The notes: a model not told the origin generated them from the letters alone. 56,606 nt of DNA from an uncultured Phocaeicola sp. (GCA_948956705.1 CARCZS010000019.1:1-56606), one strand, 5' to 3'; positions 1 to 8,974 are shown, numbered from the stretch's first letter. Numbers and translations: made by a program.

Positions 1-458
1 ATACGGCAGGAAGTGCGGAAGCCATCAAACGGGAAAATCTGAAAGGACACGCCGCTATCTGCTCCAGATACGCCGCCGATTTGTACGGAATGAAAGTATT
101 GGAAGAAGGCATCGAAACAAACAAACACAACTTCACGCGTTTCCTTGTAGTGGCCGACCCATGGAAAGCCGATGACTTACGTGAACGTTCGAAAGTAAAC
201 AAGGCCAATATCGTCTTCTCCCTCCCCCACAACGAAGGAAGCCTGTCGCAAGTGCTCTCTATCTTTTCTTTCTATAAAATAAATCTGACCAAGATTCAAT
301 CATTACCGATTATAGGCCGCGAATGGGAATATCTGTTCTATGTAGACGTAATTTTCAATGATTATTTAAGATACAAGCAGTCTATCGACGCCGTTTCACC
401 ATTGACAAAAGAACTTAAAATATTAGGAGAATATGCAGAAGGAACATCAACCATATAA
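1..458 (+). CDS. pheA: Prephenate dehydratase, C-terminal part (5' end outside window)
   Basis: The reading frame is open from base 3 with no start, so the gene begins upstream of the window. The visible 151 or so residues hold the end of the catalytic domain, with the NFTRF segment that matches the conserved Thr-Arg-Phe motif of prephenate dehydratases, followed by a regulatory ACT domain (NEGSLSQVL, then LTKIQSLP in the place of the ESRP-type phenylalanine-binding loop). The enzyme converts prephenate to phenylpyruvate in phenylalanine synthesis, in the cytoplasm. Its 3' end overlaps the next gene by 26 bases, and tyrA and a DAHP synthase-chorismate mutase follow, which supports the assignment. 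Family knowledge suggests feedback inhibition by phenylalanine through the ACT domain; this is not shown by the sequence. Confidence 0.93.
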   Translation, partial: TAGSAEAIKRENLKGHAAICSRYAADLYGMKVLEEGIETNKHNFTRFLVVADPWKADDLRERSKVNKANIVFSLPHNEGSLSQVLSIFSFYKINLTKIQSLPIIGREWEYLFYVDVIFNDYLRYKQSIDAVSPLTKELKILGEYAEGTSTI

Positions 459-1617
459 TATTCAGCCGGCAGACCGTCTGGCGAATGTTAGCGAATACTA
501 CTTCAGCCGTAAACTGAAAGAAGTGGCACAAATGAATGCCGAAGGTAAAAATGTAATCAGTTTGGGTATCGGAAGCCCTGACATGCCTCCTTCGGAAGAA
601 ACCGTCAATGTGTTGTGCGAACAGGCAAAGCGTCCTGATGCGCACGGATACCAACCTACTGTCGGCATTCCTGAATTACGCAAAGCCATGGCCGACTGGT
701 ACAAGCGTTGGTATCATGTAGAGCTTGATCCGGCAACCGAAATCCAGCCGCTCATCGGTTCCAAAGAAGGTATCCTGCATGTGACGCTGGCATTGGTCAA
801 TCCGGGTGATCAGGTATTGGTTCCCAATCCGGGGTATCCTACCTACACCTCTTTAAATAAAATATTGGGCAGTGAGATTGTGAACTACAACCTGCGCGAA
901 GACAACCATTGGCAACCCGATTTTGATGAACTGGAGAAGATGGACTTGAGCCGCGTCAAGATTATGTGGACCAACTATCCCAATATGCCGACCGGAGCGA
1001 ACGCCACGATGGAACTGTATGAAAAGCTGGTAAACTTTGCACGCCGCCATAATATTGTGATTGTAAACGACAACCCATACAGCTTTATCCTGAACAAGAA
1101 ACCACTGAGTATTCTTAATGTGCCCGGAGCCAAAGAATGCTGCATCGAGTTCAACTCTATGAGCAAGAGCCACAACATGCCCGGCTGGCGTGTGGGAATG
1201 CTCGCCACCAATGCGCAGTTTATACAATGGATATTGAAAATAAAGAGTAATATTGACTCAGGAACTTTCCGCCCCATGCAACTGGCTGCCGCACAAGCTT
1301 ACAACAACAGTGTGGAATGGCACGAAGAAGCGAACGTCAATGTATATAGCCGTCGCCGCCAACTGGCAGAAGAGATTATGAAAGTACTCGGTTGTAGCTT
1401 TGATCCCAATCAGGTAGGTATGTTCCTTTGGGGACGCATTCCCGACTCTTACAATGATGTAGAAGAACTGACCGAAAAAGTTTTGCACGAAGCACGTGTG
1501 TTCATTACTCCGGGCTTTATCTTCGGCAGCAACGGCAAACGCTATATCCGTATTTCCCTCTGTGCCAAAGAAGAAAAGCTGGCAGAAGCACTGGAAAGAA
1601 TTAAAAAGATAATGTAA
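433..1617 (+). CDS. PLP-dependent aminotransferase, probably aromatic
   Basis: A 394-residue fold-type I class I/II aminotransferase. The PLP-binding lysine is Lys245 in SMSKSHNMPGWRVGM, and the NDNPYSF segment holds the Asp and Tyr that contact the cofactor. The start at 433 is preceded by AGGAGA (424-429), a good ribosome site, and lies inside the 3' end of pheA, so translation is probably coupled. Position between pheA and tyrA-linked genes suggests that it transaminates phenylpyruvate and 4-hydroxyphenylpyruvate to phenylalanine and tyrosine, but this is inference from context. Sequence type also resembles LL-diaminopimelate aminotransferase relatives, so the substrate is not certain. Confidence 0.9.
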   Translation: MQKEHQPYNIQPADRLANVSEYYFSRKLKEVAQMNAEGKNVISLGIGSPDMPPSEETVNVLCEQAKRPDAHGYQPTVGIPELRKAMADWYKRWYHVELDPATEIQPLIGSKEGILHVTLALVNPGDQVLVPNPGYPTYTSLNKILGSEIVNYNLREDNHWQPDFDELEKMDLSRVKIMWTNYPNMPTGANATMELYEKLVNFARRHNIVIVNDNPYSFILNKKPLSILNVPGAKECCIEFNSMSKSHNMPGWRVGMLATNAQFIQWILKIKSNIDSGTFRPMQLAAAQAYNNSVEWHEEANVNVYSRRRQLAEEIMKVLGCSFDPNQVGMFLWGRIPDSYNDVEELTEKVLHEARVFITPGFIFGSNGKRYIRISLCAKEEKLAEALERIKKIM

Positions 1618-1636
1618 CAAAACAAAATATCAGATT

Positions 1637-2704
1637 ATGGAATTAGATTTAAAACCCATCGAACTTCCGGGAATTGAAAAGAAACGCCCGATGATTATCG
1701 CCGGCCCATGTAGTGCCGAAACCGAAGAACAAGTAATGGATACCGCCACTATGCTGGCCAATAAAGGCATTAAGATTTTCCGTGCCGGCATCTGGAAACC
1801 GCGTACCAAACCGGGAGGTTTCGAAGGCATCGGTGTAGATGGCCTGGCATGGCTGAAACGTGTGAAACAGGAAACCGGTATGTATGTTGCCACCGAAGTA
1901 GCTACTGCCAAACACGTTTATGAATGTTTAAAGGCAGGTATTGATGTGCTTTGGATTGGCGCACGCACCACTGCCAATCCGTTTGCCGTGCAGGAAATTG
2001 CCGATGCACTGAAAGGTGTGGATATTCCTATATTGATTAAAAACCCTGTCAACCCTGACCTTGAATTGTGGATTGGAGCTTTCGAGCGCATCAACAATGC
2101 AGGTTTGAAGCAACTGGGTGCTATCCATCGCGGATTCTCTTCTTATGATAAAAAGATTTACCGTAACCTACCCCAATGGCATATCCCTATCGAATTGCGC
2201 CGCCGCATTCCCGAACTGCCTATTTTCTGTGACCCCAGCCATATCGGTGGCAAGCGCGAGTTGGTAGCTCCCCTCTGCCAGCAGGCGATGGACTTAGGTT
2301 TTGACGGCTTAATCGTAGAATCACACTGCAATCCCGACTGTGCATGGAGCGATGCCGCCCAACAAGTCACTCCCGATGTGCTGGACTACATCCTAAATCT
2401 GCTGGTCATCCGCAAAGAAACCCAAACAACTGAAAACCTGGGTGAACTGCGTAACCAAATTGATGATTGCGACAATGAGATTATCGAGGTATTGGCAAAA
2501 CGTATGCGTGTCTGCCGTGAAATCGGTACATTCAAGAAAGAACATGATATGACCATTCTACAGACAGGTCGTTACAATGAGATTCTGGACAAGCGCGGTG
2601 CACAAGGTTCATTGTGCGGCATGGATTCAGAATTCATTAAAAAAGTATTCGAAGCCATCCACGAAGAAAGCGTAAGGCAACAAATGGAAATCATAAATAA
2701 GTAA
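1637..2704 (+). CDS. Bifunctional DAHP synthase / chorismate mutase
   Basis: A 355-residue fusion. Residues 1 to about 262 are a DAHP synthase of the type that lacks the long E. coli-style N-terminus: GPCSAE (23-28), KPRTKPGGFEG and CDPSHIGGKRELV are metal and substrate-binding signatures. Residues about 268-355 form an AroQ-class chorismate mutase helix bundle, with the arginines and lysine of LRNQIDDCD, LAKRMRVCREIG and FKKEH. It thus catalyses the first step of the shikimate pathway and the chorismate to prephenate step that feeds both pheA and tyrA of this operon. In other bacteria with this fusion the mutase domain serves as the sensor for feedback inhibition. The 19-base gap before the gene and the 4-base gap after it fit an operon. 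Confidence 0.95.
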   Translation: MELDLKPIELPGIEKKRPMIIAGPCSAETEEQVMDTATMLANKGIKIFRAGIWKPRTKPGGFEGIGVDGLAWLKRVKQETGMYVATEVATAKHVYECLKAGIDVLWIGARTTANPFAVQEIADALKGVDIPILIKNPVNPDLELWIGAFERINNAGLKQLGAIHRGFSSYDKKIYRNLPQWHIPIELRRRIPELPIFCDPSHIGGKRELVAPLCQQAMDLGFDGLIVESHCNPDCAWSDAAQQVTPDVLDYILNLLVIRKETQTTENLGELRNQIDDCDNEIIEVLAKRMRVCREIGTFKKEHDMTILQTGRYNEILDKRGAQGSLCGMDSEFIKKVFEAIHEESVRQQMEIINK

Positions 2705-2708
2705 ACCG

Positions 2709-3482
2709 ATGAGAATATTAATTTTAGGAGCCGGTAAAATGGGCTCCTTCTTTACCGATGTATTGAGCTTCCAGCACGAAACCGCTGTATTTGATGTAGA
2801 CCCGAAACGCCTTCGTTTCGTTTACAACACCTACCGATATACCACACTCGAAGAGATTGAAGAATTCAAGCCCGAACTGGTTATCAATGCGGCAACCGTG
2901 AAATATACGCTGGATGCTTTTCACCAAGTATTGCCCGCTCTCCCCAAGGATTGCATCATCAGCGATATTGCCTCAGTAAAGACCGGACTGAAAGAGTTTT
3001 ATGACCAATGCGGATTCCGTTATGTATCTACCCACCCCATGTTCGGTCCCACATTTGCCAACCTTGACAAACTGAGCACCGAAAATGCCATCATCATCAG
3101 CGAAGGCGACCATCTGGGTAAAATCTTCTTCAAGGACTTATACCAAAACCTTGGTCTGAACATCTTTGAATATACCTTTGAAGAGCACGATGAGACAGTG
3201 GCTTATTCGCTATCCATCCCTTTTGTTTCCACTTTCGTTTTTGCGGCAGTGATGAAGCATCAGGACGCTCCCGGTACTACTTTCAAACGCCACATGAAGA
3301 TAGCCAAAGGAGTATTGAACGAAGACGACTACCTGTTGCAGGAAATTTTATTCAATCCCCGCACCCCTGCACAGGTAGAAGGTATCCGTACAGAATTAAA
3401 TGAGCTGTTGGATATCATCAACAAGAAAGATGCTGCGGGGATGCGTGCCTATCTTAGCAAGATTCGAGAAAAGATTAAATAA
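2709..3482 (+). CDS. tyrA: Prephenate dehydrogenase
   Basis: A 257-residue protein that begins with a Rossmann dinucleotide-binding turn (ILGAGKMGSFF, residues 4-14), followed by the STHPMFGPTF segment typical of prephenate dehydrogenases, whose His is catalytic, and an all-helical C-terminal domain. It oxidises and decarboxylates prephenate to 4-hydroxyphenylpyruvate for tyrosine synthesis. No ACT or chorismate mutase domain is attached; the mutase is supplied by the preceding gene only 4 bases upstream. It is the last gene of the aromatic operon, followed by a clear terminator. Confidence 0.93.
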   Translation: MRILILGAGKMGSFFTDVLSFQHETAVFDVDPKRLRFVYNTYRYTTLEEIEEFKPELVINAATVKYTLDAFHQVLPALPKDCIISDIASVKTGLKEFYDQCGFRYVSTHPMFGPTFANLDKLSTENAIIISEGDHLGKIFFKDLYQNLGLNIFEYTFEEHDETVAYSLSIPFVSTFVFAAVMKHQDAPGTTFKRHMKIAKGVLNEDDYLLQEILFNPRTPAQVEGIRTELNELLDIINKKDAAGMRAYLSKIREKIK

Positions 3483-3501
3483 CGCATCAGTATAACATAG
3501 A

Positions 3502-3546
3502 AGAGGATGTCAAAGCTTCAACAAGACTTTTGGCATCCTCTTTTTT
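3502..3546 (+). terminator. Rho-independent terminator of the aromatic operon
   Basis: AGAGGATG (3502-3509) pairs with CATCCTCT (3534-3541), the stem is prolonged inward by a G-U pair and CAAAG/CTTTG, and a run of T follows. It lies 20 bases after the tyrA stop. Confidence 0.9.
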
Positions 3547-3718
3547 ATTTCATCCGTAAAGATGGCTTACCAACATGCGGCACAACAGCCACACCATCAG
3601 ATGCTCTGCCGCATAACACCAACCAGACAGGATTGGGTGCCGGACCGAAATGAATCTCCCTCAACGGTGCATCACACGCAGGGCATTTCAACGGCAAACG
3701 TTTCTTTATTTCTCCCAT
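3545..3718 (-). CDS. Possible 57-residue Cys-containing small protein
   Basis: An ATG on the minus strand at 3718 opens a 57-codon frame that ends at 3545, one base after the stop codon of the hydrolase gene, so that it could be translated by coupling. The peptide has a CPAC pair near its N-terminus (residues 12 and 15, in LKCPACDAPL) and a third Cys at 36, reminiscent of a zinc-ribbon start without the second CxxC. Codon choice resembles the neighbours. The frames on the plus strand look unlike a protein. I do not recognise the family, and a chance ORF or a truncated zinc-ribbon gene cannot be excluded. Confidence 0.4.
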   Translation of the reverse strand: MGEIKKRLPLKCPACDAPLREIHFGPAPNPVWLVLCGRASDGVAVVPHVGKPSLRMK

Positions 3719-3719
3719 A

Positions 3720-4691
3720 TCATTTCAGTTTTTTCACAAATGTACTGACAGAAGCTATCAAAGTACTGTTCACCGGCAGAGAAGGATTCCCGTAAGTAAG
3801 CATCTGCTGCTGTACGTCCTTTGATTCACAATCTTTCAGCACATGGTTCATCTTATCAATCAAAAGCAGTTCGGCAGCCGGGCAACCCTTTTTCAGAAGT
3901 TCGGCATCCTCCACCGATACCTGAATATCATTTTTACCCTGAACAATGAGGACCGGCACTTTGACGGAAGCAATCACCGTCCGGGGATTATACTTGAACC
4001 AGGAAATCAAATAAGGCTGGACAGAAGCCCGATACAATGATTGCAGATAAGCCGGCACGTCACTCACTTCCTTGCCGTTTTTCAAGGACCTGTTAATGGA
4101 TGCCACCTCCTTCCGCACCGCTTCCGGATTCTGTTGAGCAGCCACTTGCGCCTCTATAATCTCGTAGGCAGGACGCCCCGCACCGGCAACCGAGATATAG
4201 CCTTTCACCTTCGGCTGGTTCTGACAGGCCAGCATTCCAATCAGTGCCCCTTCGCTATGTCCTGCCACCGTGATTGTCGTAAAACGTTTCTCTTTCGCCA
4301 GGTAATCAATCCAGCCCGTCACATCATTCACATAATCTTCAAAACGAAGTTTCGCTTCCTCCTTACCTGCCGACGCACTGGTTCCTATCCCCCGCTTGTC
4401 AAAGCGCAAGGAAGCGATGCCGTTTGCCGCCAAGCCTTCCGCCAGAAACTTCAACGAATTATTCCTCAAATTGCCAATGGCTGAATTACCATCCATATCC
4501 GTAGGTCCGGAGCCGGCTATAATAAGCACCACCGGACAGGTTTTCACCCCACCGGGCAAAAGCAGTTTTCCTTTGATTTGTCCTTCCTTGGTGTTCAGCA
4601 CCACATTTTCTTCCAAAGGAAGCACTTGTGCCCGACAACAAAGACCGCACAGGAAAAATAAACCGGCTAAAATAAAATTCAAGTGTTTCAT
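3720..4691 (-). CDS. Secreted alpha/beta hydrolase
   Basis: A 323-residue protein with an N-terminal signal peptide (residues 1 to about 21, hydrophobic core LNFILAGLFFLCGLCC). The alpha/beta-hydrolase fold is clear: an oxyanion-type segment near IIAGSGPTD, the nucleophile elbow GHSEGA with Ser146, an acid at Asp255 in QGKND, and His283 in KMNHVLK. The family includes serine aminopeptidase and cephalosporin/acyl esterase-like enzymes, so it is probably a periplasmic or surface esterase or peptidase; the substrate is unknown. It is transcribed divergently from the B12 locus and stands alone, apart from the small ORF that follows it. Confidence 0.88.
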   Translation of the reverse strand: MKHLNFILAGLFFLCGLCCRAQVLPLEENVVLNTKEGQIKGKLLLPGGVKTCPVVLIIAGSGPTDMDGNSAIGNLRNNSLKFLAEGLAANGIASLRFDKRGIGTSASAGKEEAKLRFEDYVNDVTGWIDYLAKEKRFTTITVAGHSEGALIGMLACQNQPKVKGYISVAGAGRPAYEIIEAQVAAQQNPEAVRKEVASINRSLKNGKEVSDVPAYLQSLYRASVQPYLISWFKYNPRTVIASVKVPVLIVQGKNDIQVSVEDAELLKKGCPAAELLLIDKMNHVLKDCESKDVQQQMLTYGNPSLPVNSTLIASVSTFVKKLK

Positions 4692-4721
4692 CTATTACGT
4701 ATTTTAAGATTATCCATTTAA

Positions 4722-4729
4722 CAAATATA
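4722..4729 (-). promoter_or_regulatory. Predicted -7 element for the hydrolase gene
   Basis: On the minus strand this reads TATATTTG, a match to the Bacteroides TAnnTTTG box, 31 bases before the start codon. The nearest TTG upstream is 24 bases away, longer than usual. Confidence 0.5.
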
Positions 4730-4736
4730 GTGATTG

Positions 4737-4797
4737 TATTGAATAAAGCGAATCAATATTTGAATGTTGTTAAGCATCAGTTTTATTTTATTCAATA
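4737..4797. repeat. AT-rich 11-bp inverted repeat between divergent genes
   Basis: TATTGAATAAA (4737-4747) is an exact reverse complement of TTTATTCAATA (4787-4797). It lies just upstream of the predicted hydrolase promoter. A role as an operator is possible but only inferred. Otherwise 4798-4950 shows nothing that I can name. Confidence 0.4.
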
Positions 4798-4955
4798 CTA
4801 TTCTATTTTATCTTCAACATGGATAGAATCAAGTCGTTTTGTCACTAAAAAAAGAACCGTTATACACGCCTACTTTTGCTGGGAGAAAATAAATCTGTAA
4901 CTAATTAAAAAAAGGATTTTTTATCATTTCCCTTTTCTTATTCATCCAAACAAAC

Positions 4956-4963
4956 TATCTTTG
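4956..4963 (+). promoter_or_regulatory. Predicted -7 element of the B12 uptake transcript
   Basis: TATCTTTG matches the Bacteroides -7 box and lies directly upstream of the riboswitch. I see no clear TTTG at the usual distance upstream. Confidence 0.5.
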
Positions 4964-4969
4964 CCATGT

Positions 4970-5215
4970 TTTGTTCCGCGTACCTCCGACTGATGCGAGG
5001 AAGCGGATGAAAAGGGAATCAGGTGCAAGTCCTGAACAGTCCCGCTGCTGTGAACTCCATCTACCCCTATAAGGGGATAGGTTTACTTATCCACTCACGC
5101 CACTGCCTGTATATATAATAAGGTGGGAAGGCAAGTAAACAGGAGTAAGTCAGAAGACCTGCAAAACGTAAAGTCATCGACCGTCGCTTTCGAGGAAAGA
5201 GCAGCGGTAAGAATG
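4970..5215 (+). promoter_or_regulatory. Cobalamin (AdoCbl) riboswitch
   Basis: The leader of btuB carries the conserved pieces of the B12 aptamer in order: GGGAATCAGGTGCAAGTCCTG (in 5014-5034), CCCGCTGCTGTGAAC (from about 5041), a variable peripheral hairpin, GCCACTGCC (5099-5107), and the B12-box-type AGTCAGAAGACCTGC (5148-5162). The receptor and lipoprotein genes just downstream belong to cobalamin uptake. Binding of adenosylcobalamin is known in this class to lower expression of the genes downstream, here probably by hiding the ribosome entry region of btuB. Confidence 0.95.
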
Positions 5216-5245
5216 CGGTATTTATTCATTAATATGTTTTTTTAA

Positions 5246-7267
5246 ATGAAAGGAAATAACCAGGCTTATAAGCTATGGCTTTGTCTGCTTTGCAGCTTTC
5301 TCCTATTGCCGCTTGAAATACAGGCACAGGAGAAAGGAGATTCCATCACCGGAAAAGTGCATAAAATAGATGAAGTTACGGTTACAGCTGAACGTACCAA
5401 GCAACAGATTAAAAGTAGCAGTCCCTTCCAACAACTCAACAAGAAGCAATTGCAACAACAAGGCATTACGGATATTGCTGATGCTTTACGTCGCTTTTCA
5501 GGAGTCAACATAAAGGATTATGGGGGTGCAGGAGGAATGAAAACTATCTCCGTCCGGAGTTTAGGAGCCAAACATACAGCCGTAGTTTATGACGGGGTTA
5601 CACTCAGTGATTGTCAAAGCGGACAAATAGACTTGTCTCGTTTCTCTATTGACAATATTCAACAAATTTCACTGACCATTGGGGACAATGAAGATATTTT
5701 TGTACCGGCACGTACAGTTGCTTCTGCTGCCGCCTTAAAATTACAAAGCATATCCCCGGATTTTTCAAACAAAAAAAATCACTTGACGGGACAGATAAAG
5801 ACAGGTTCTTTCGGGATGATTAATCCCCTTATCCGCTACGAACAAAAGTTTAACGAAAAGATTTCAGCATCTACCACTGGTGAATTTATGAGAGCAGATA
5901 ACCTATATCCTTTCACTTTAGTCAACGGAGATTATGTTTCCAAAGAAAAACGCTATAACAACAACATTCAAACCTACAGAGGAGAACTGAATCTTTACAT
6001 CAACCCTAATAACAGAAGCACACTGAACGGAAAGATTTATTATTACGATACAAATCAGCAATTACCCGGTGCAGTCATTCTTTACAACGCGAAAAGCCGT
6101 GAGAAGTTACGCGAACGAAATTTCTTTTCACAAGTACATTACCGTACTTATTGGGAAAATAATCTTTCTTTGTTAATCAATGGGAAATTTAACTGGAGCC
6201 AATCTCATTACCACGATGAAGGAGGAAAATACCCCGGAGGAGAATTAAACGACCGTTATTTCCAACGAGAATACTATACATCAGGAGCATTACTATATAC
6301 TCCGACTAGTCACTGGAGCATGGTTTATGCGGCAGATTACATATATAATAACCTAAATGCCAATACTCCTAACAATACAAGCCCTTACCGGCATTCTATA
6401 TTACAAACAGCAACTCTCCGATATCAAACTGATAACATAACAGCTGTTGCCATACTACTCGGATCGATATATCTTAATGGTGCAAAAGAAGGAAACGGAG
6501 CTGAGAACCGGCGAAAATTATCCCCTTCCTTCTCTTTTTCATGGAAACCTTGTACAGACGGACAGCTATACCTTCGGGCTTCCTATAAAGACATATTCAG
6601 AGTGGCTACTTTTTCTGAAAACTACTTTGACCGGATGGGTAGCCGTGACCTTCGTCCCGAAAAGGCTCAACAATATAATATAGGTATCACTTACCAGAAC
6701 AACTTTACAAGCTGGCTACCAGCAATCAGTCTGACATTGGATGGGTATTATAATAAGGTAAAAGATAAAATTGTGGCAATGCCCTATAATATGTTTATCT
6801 GGAATATGGTAAATTTAGGCAAAGTAGAAATTTGGGGAGTAGATGCCAATATAAACACCACTTTCCAACTGGCAAAACATTATTCCTTACTATTGACCGG
6901 AAACTATACCTATCAATATGCAGTAGATAAAACAGATCCTGAAGTCGTATATTACAAACATCAGATTGCATATACCCCACGTCATAGCGCAGGTGCTTCT
7001 TTAGCCTTGGAAAATCCTTTCATAAATGCTTCTCTTCATGCTACGGGTGTGAGCAAACGGTATATTGCATCCGAAAATCGTCCAAGTAATGAAATGGATG
7101 GATATATAGAATACGGCCTTTCATTATACCGCAGCTTCAAGATAAAGAAGTTTACATACAATCTTCGGGGAGATATTATTAATTTGGGAAATAAACAATA
7201 TGACATAGTGAAAAGCTACCCGATGCCGGGTAGAAGCTATAAACTAACTTGCAGTATTCATTTTTAA
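5246..7267 (+). CDS. btuB: TonB-dependent vitamin B12 outer-membrane receptor
   Basis: A 673-residue TonB-dependent receptor with a signal peptide (residues 1 to about 27, ending at IQAQ), a TonB box region near VDEVTV-like IDEVTVTAE, a plug domain (about 50-170, with VRSLGAKHTAVVYDGVTL), and a 22-strand barrel that ends with aromatic SIHF, as outer-membrane proteins do. Length is close to E. coli BtuB and much shorter than SusC proteins. It should bring cobamides across the outer membrane with energy from TonB. The riboswitch directly upstream and btuG 13 bases downstream make the B12 assignment strong. Confidence 0.93.
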   Translation: MKGNNQAYKLWLCLLCSFLLLPLEIQAQEKGDSITGKVHKIDEVTVTAERTKQQIKSSSPFQQLNKKQLQQQGITDIADALRRFSGVNIKDYGGAGGMKTISVRSLGAKHTAVVYDGVTLSDCQSGQIDLSRFSIDNIQQISLTIGDNEDIFVPARTVASAAALKLQSISPDFSNKKNHLTGQIKTGSFGMINPLIRYEQKFNEKISASTTGEFMRADNLYPFTLVNGDYVSKEKRYNNNIQTYRGELNLYINPNNRSTLNGKIYYYDTNQQLPGAVILYNAKSREKLRERNFFSQVHYRTYWENNLSLLINGKFNWSQSHYHDEGGKYPGGELNDRYFQREYYTSGALLYTPTSHWSMVYAADYIYNNLNANTPNNTSPYRHSILQTATLRYQTDNITAVAILLGSIYLNGAKEGNGAENRRKLSPSFSFSWKPCTDGQLYLRASYKDIFRVATFSENYFDRMGSRDLRPEKAQQYNIGITYQNNFTSWLPAISLTLDGYYNKVKDKIVAMPYNMFIWNMVNLGKVEIWGVDANINTTFQLAKHYSLLLTGNYTYQYAVDKTDPEVVYYKHQIAYTPRHSAGASLALENPFINASLHATGVSKRYIASENRPSNEMDGYIEYGLSLYRSFKIKKFTYNLRGDIINLGNKQYDIVKSYPMPGRSYKLTCSIHF

Positions 7268-7280
7268 AAATTATATAAGT

Positions 7281-8423
7281 ATGAAATTCAAACATTTATT
7301 TTTTGCAGCAGCCTTATTTAGTATAGCCCCGCTGTTCTGTGCTTGTAACGATGATGACAATGAGATCGAAGTTCCTAGAGATCCGGAAGAAGACCCTTCT
7401 TCACAACCCGACACGACTCCTGAAGCAACTTCGCCAACCGAGGCAACAGGCTTGTACGTTATTAATGCAGGTAATCTTAGCAACAATGTTAATGGAACAC
7501 TTTCTTTTATTAACTTTGAAAAAGGAACAGCAAGCAACAATGTATTTTTTGACATAAACAAAAGAAGTTTGGGAGGTACCCCTCAAGATGCAATAGTATA
7601 TGGTTCGAAAATGTATATTGCCATATATGGTTCAAATATTATAGAAATAGTAGACAAAAATACAGCTAAATCCATCAAACAGATTGTTCCGACATCCACT
7701 CAAGGGGAAGGTCCACGTGATATTATAGCTGCTAATGGAAAAGTATATGTTTCTATGTATGATGGATATGTTTCTCGTATCGACACTCTTAGCCTAACTA
7801 TTGATGCTACATTAAAAGTTGGTCCAAATCCAGAAGAGATGACAGTGGCCAACGGCTACCTGTATGTTGCTAACTCAGACGGAATGAATTATGGTGCAGA
7901 TTATGCAAATGGAAAAAGTGTTTCTAAAATAGGCCTAAAGACATTTACAGAAGCAAAAAGAATACCCGTAGGACTAAATCCCACTAAAATTTGTTCTACT
8001 ACGGAAGGAAACGTATATGTCTTAGCAATGGGTAATTATAATGACATATCAGCTAAAGTACAAAAAATTGACAATATGAATATTGTTACAGATGTAACGG
8101 AAGCAACATTAATGACTGTAAAAGATAATACCCTTTACCTTATCAATGCTCCTTATGGCGCAACGGAAAATACTTATTTCAGTATAGATACAAAAACAGG
8201 AAATGAAACAAAAAATTTAATAGATCAACCTGTTGATAGCCCTTGTGGCATCGCAGTCAATCCATTTACCGGAAATATTTATATCAGTTCTTACAATATG
8301 GTTGGAGGATGGCCAAGTTATACCACTGATGGCTATGTAAACGAATATTCGGCAAACGGCAAATTTACAAACAAATACGATGTAGGGGTAGGTCCATGCG
8401 GATTAACCTTCTTACTGAAATAA
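7281..8423 (+). CDS. btuG: Surface B12-binding beta-propeller lipoprotein (BtuG type)
   Basis: A 380-residue lipoprotein with lipobox FCAC, Cys22 being the predicted lipidated residue, followed by an acidic stretch (NDDDNEIE) that resembles the lipoprotein export signal of Bacteroidetes and suggests surface display. The rest is a chain of about seven YncE-like blades, seen as repeated VYVSMYDGYVSRID, LYVANSDG, VYVLAMGN, LYLINAPYG and IYISSYN segments (DUF5074-like). Proteins of this kind in Bacteroides bind cobalamin very tightly and sit on top of BtuB. Position just after btuB fits this role. The specific name rests on family recognition and context, not on visible binding residues. Confidence 0.85.
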   Translation: MKFKHLFFAAALFSIAPLFCACNDDDNEIEVPRDPEEDPSSQPDTTPEATSPTEATGLYVINAGNLSNNVNGTLSFINFEKGTASNNVFFDINKRSLGGTPQDAIVYGSKMYIAIYGSNIIEIVDKNTAKSIKQIVPTSTQGEGPRDIIAANGKVYVSMYDGYVSRIDTLSLTIDATLKVGPNPEEMTVANGYLYVANSDGMNYGADYANGKSVSKIGLKTFTEAKRIPVGLNPTKICSTTEGNVYVLAMGNYNDISAKVQKIDNMNIVTDVTEATLMTVKDNTLYLINAPYGATENTYFSIDTKTGNETKNLIDQPVDSPCGIAVNPFTGNIYISSYNMVGGWPSYTTDGYVNEYSANGKFTNKYDVGVGPCGLTFLLK

Positions 8424-8432
8424 TAAAATATG

Positions 8433-8470
8433 GTTTTGCTTCTCTTCACTTTTGATGAAGGAAGCAAAAC
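8433..8470 (+). terminator. Hairpin after btuG
   Basis: GTTTTGCTTC (8433-8442) pairs with GAAGCAAAAC (8461-8470), with further inner pairing. No strong T run follows, so termination may be partial. It separates btuBG from btuFCD. Confidence 0.65.
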
Positions 8471-8499
8471 TACAATTATTTCCTTCATAAATTAAATAA

Positions 8500-8973
8500 T
8501 CTCATAAAACTTTCCTCATTTTTGATAACCGTGTAGAGATTATCAGCCCGGGATGCCTTCCCGATGGGCTGACGGTGGAAAGCATCAAACTGGGAAGCGC
8601 CGTAGTACGCAATCCTTTCATTGCCAATTTCTGTGCTAAAACGATGCCTTATCGCGGGCTGGGCTCGGGGATTATACGTGCACTTCAAGAAGAGTCGAAT
8701 ATAAAATTCATTAATGAGCCGGCAGGAATGCAGTTCATTTCAATAATAGACAGAATCGCTGATGAGGGAGTAAACGAAGATGAGGGAATAAACGAACTTG
8801 AAAGCCTTATCCTCACCTTCTTGGAAAAGAAACCCGGTGCAAAAGGATATGAAATTGCAGAATATATCCAAAAAGGAGCTGCTACGACAGAGCGTTATTT
8901 ACGATCACTGAAAGATAAAGAATTAATAGAATACAAAGGTTCCCGTAAAACCGGCGGATATTATAAAAAATAA
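8500..8973 (+). pseudogene. C-terminal fragment of an AlbA/RecG-like ATP-binding transcriptional regulator
   Basis: The frame is open from 8500 and homologous-looking sequence begins at about 8519 with FDNRVEIISPGCLPDGL, which is characteristic of the HATPase_c_4 domain in the AlbA_2 (DNA-binding) regulator family. It goes on through a GLGSGIIRALQE motif and a C-terminal winged helix (AEYIQKGAATTERYLRSLKDKE). The family is usually 450-550 residues; the N-terminal AlbA domain and about two thirds of the length are absent. A GTG at 8575 would give a 132-residue product, which might still bind DNA, but loss of function is more likely. It ends one base before btuF starts, inside a B12 operon to which it does not obviously belong. 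Confidence 0.8.
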
Positions 8974-8974
8974 C

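Noticed and set aside
3562..4707. Plus-strand frames opposite the secreted hydrolase (for example 4041-4484)
   Set aside because: They are the reverse frames of a gene with clear catalytic motifs and have no protein-like features.
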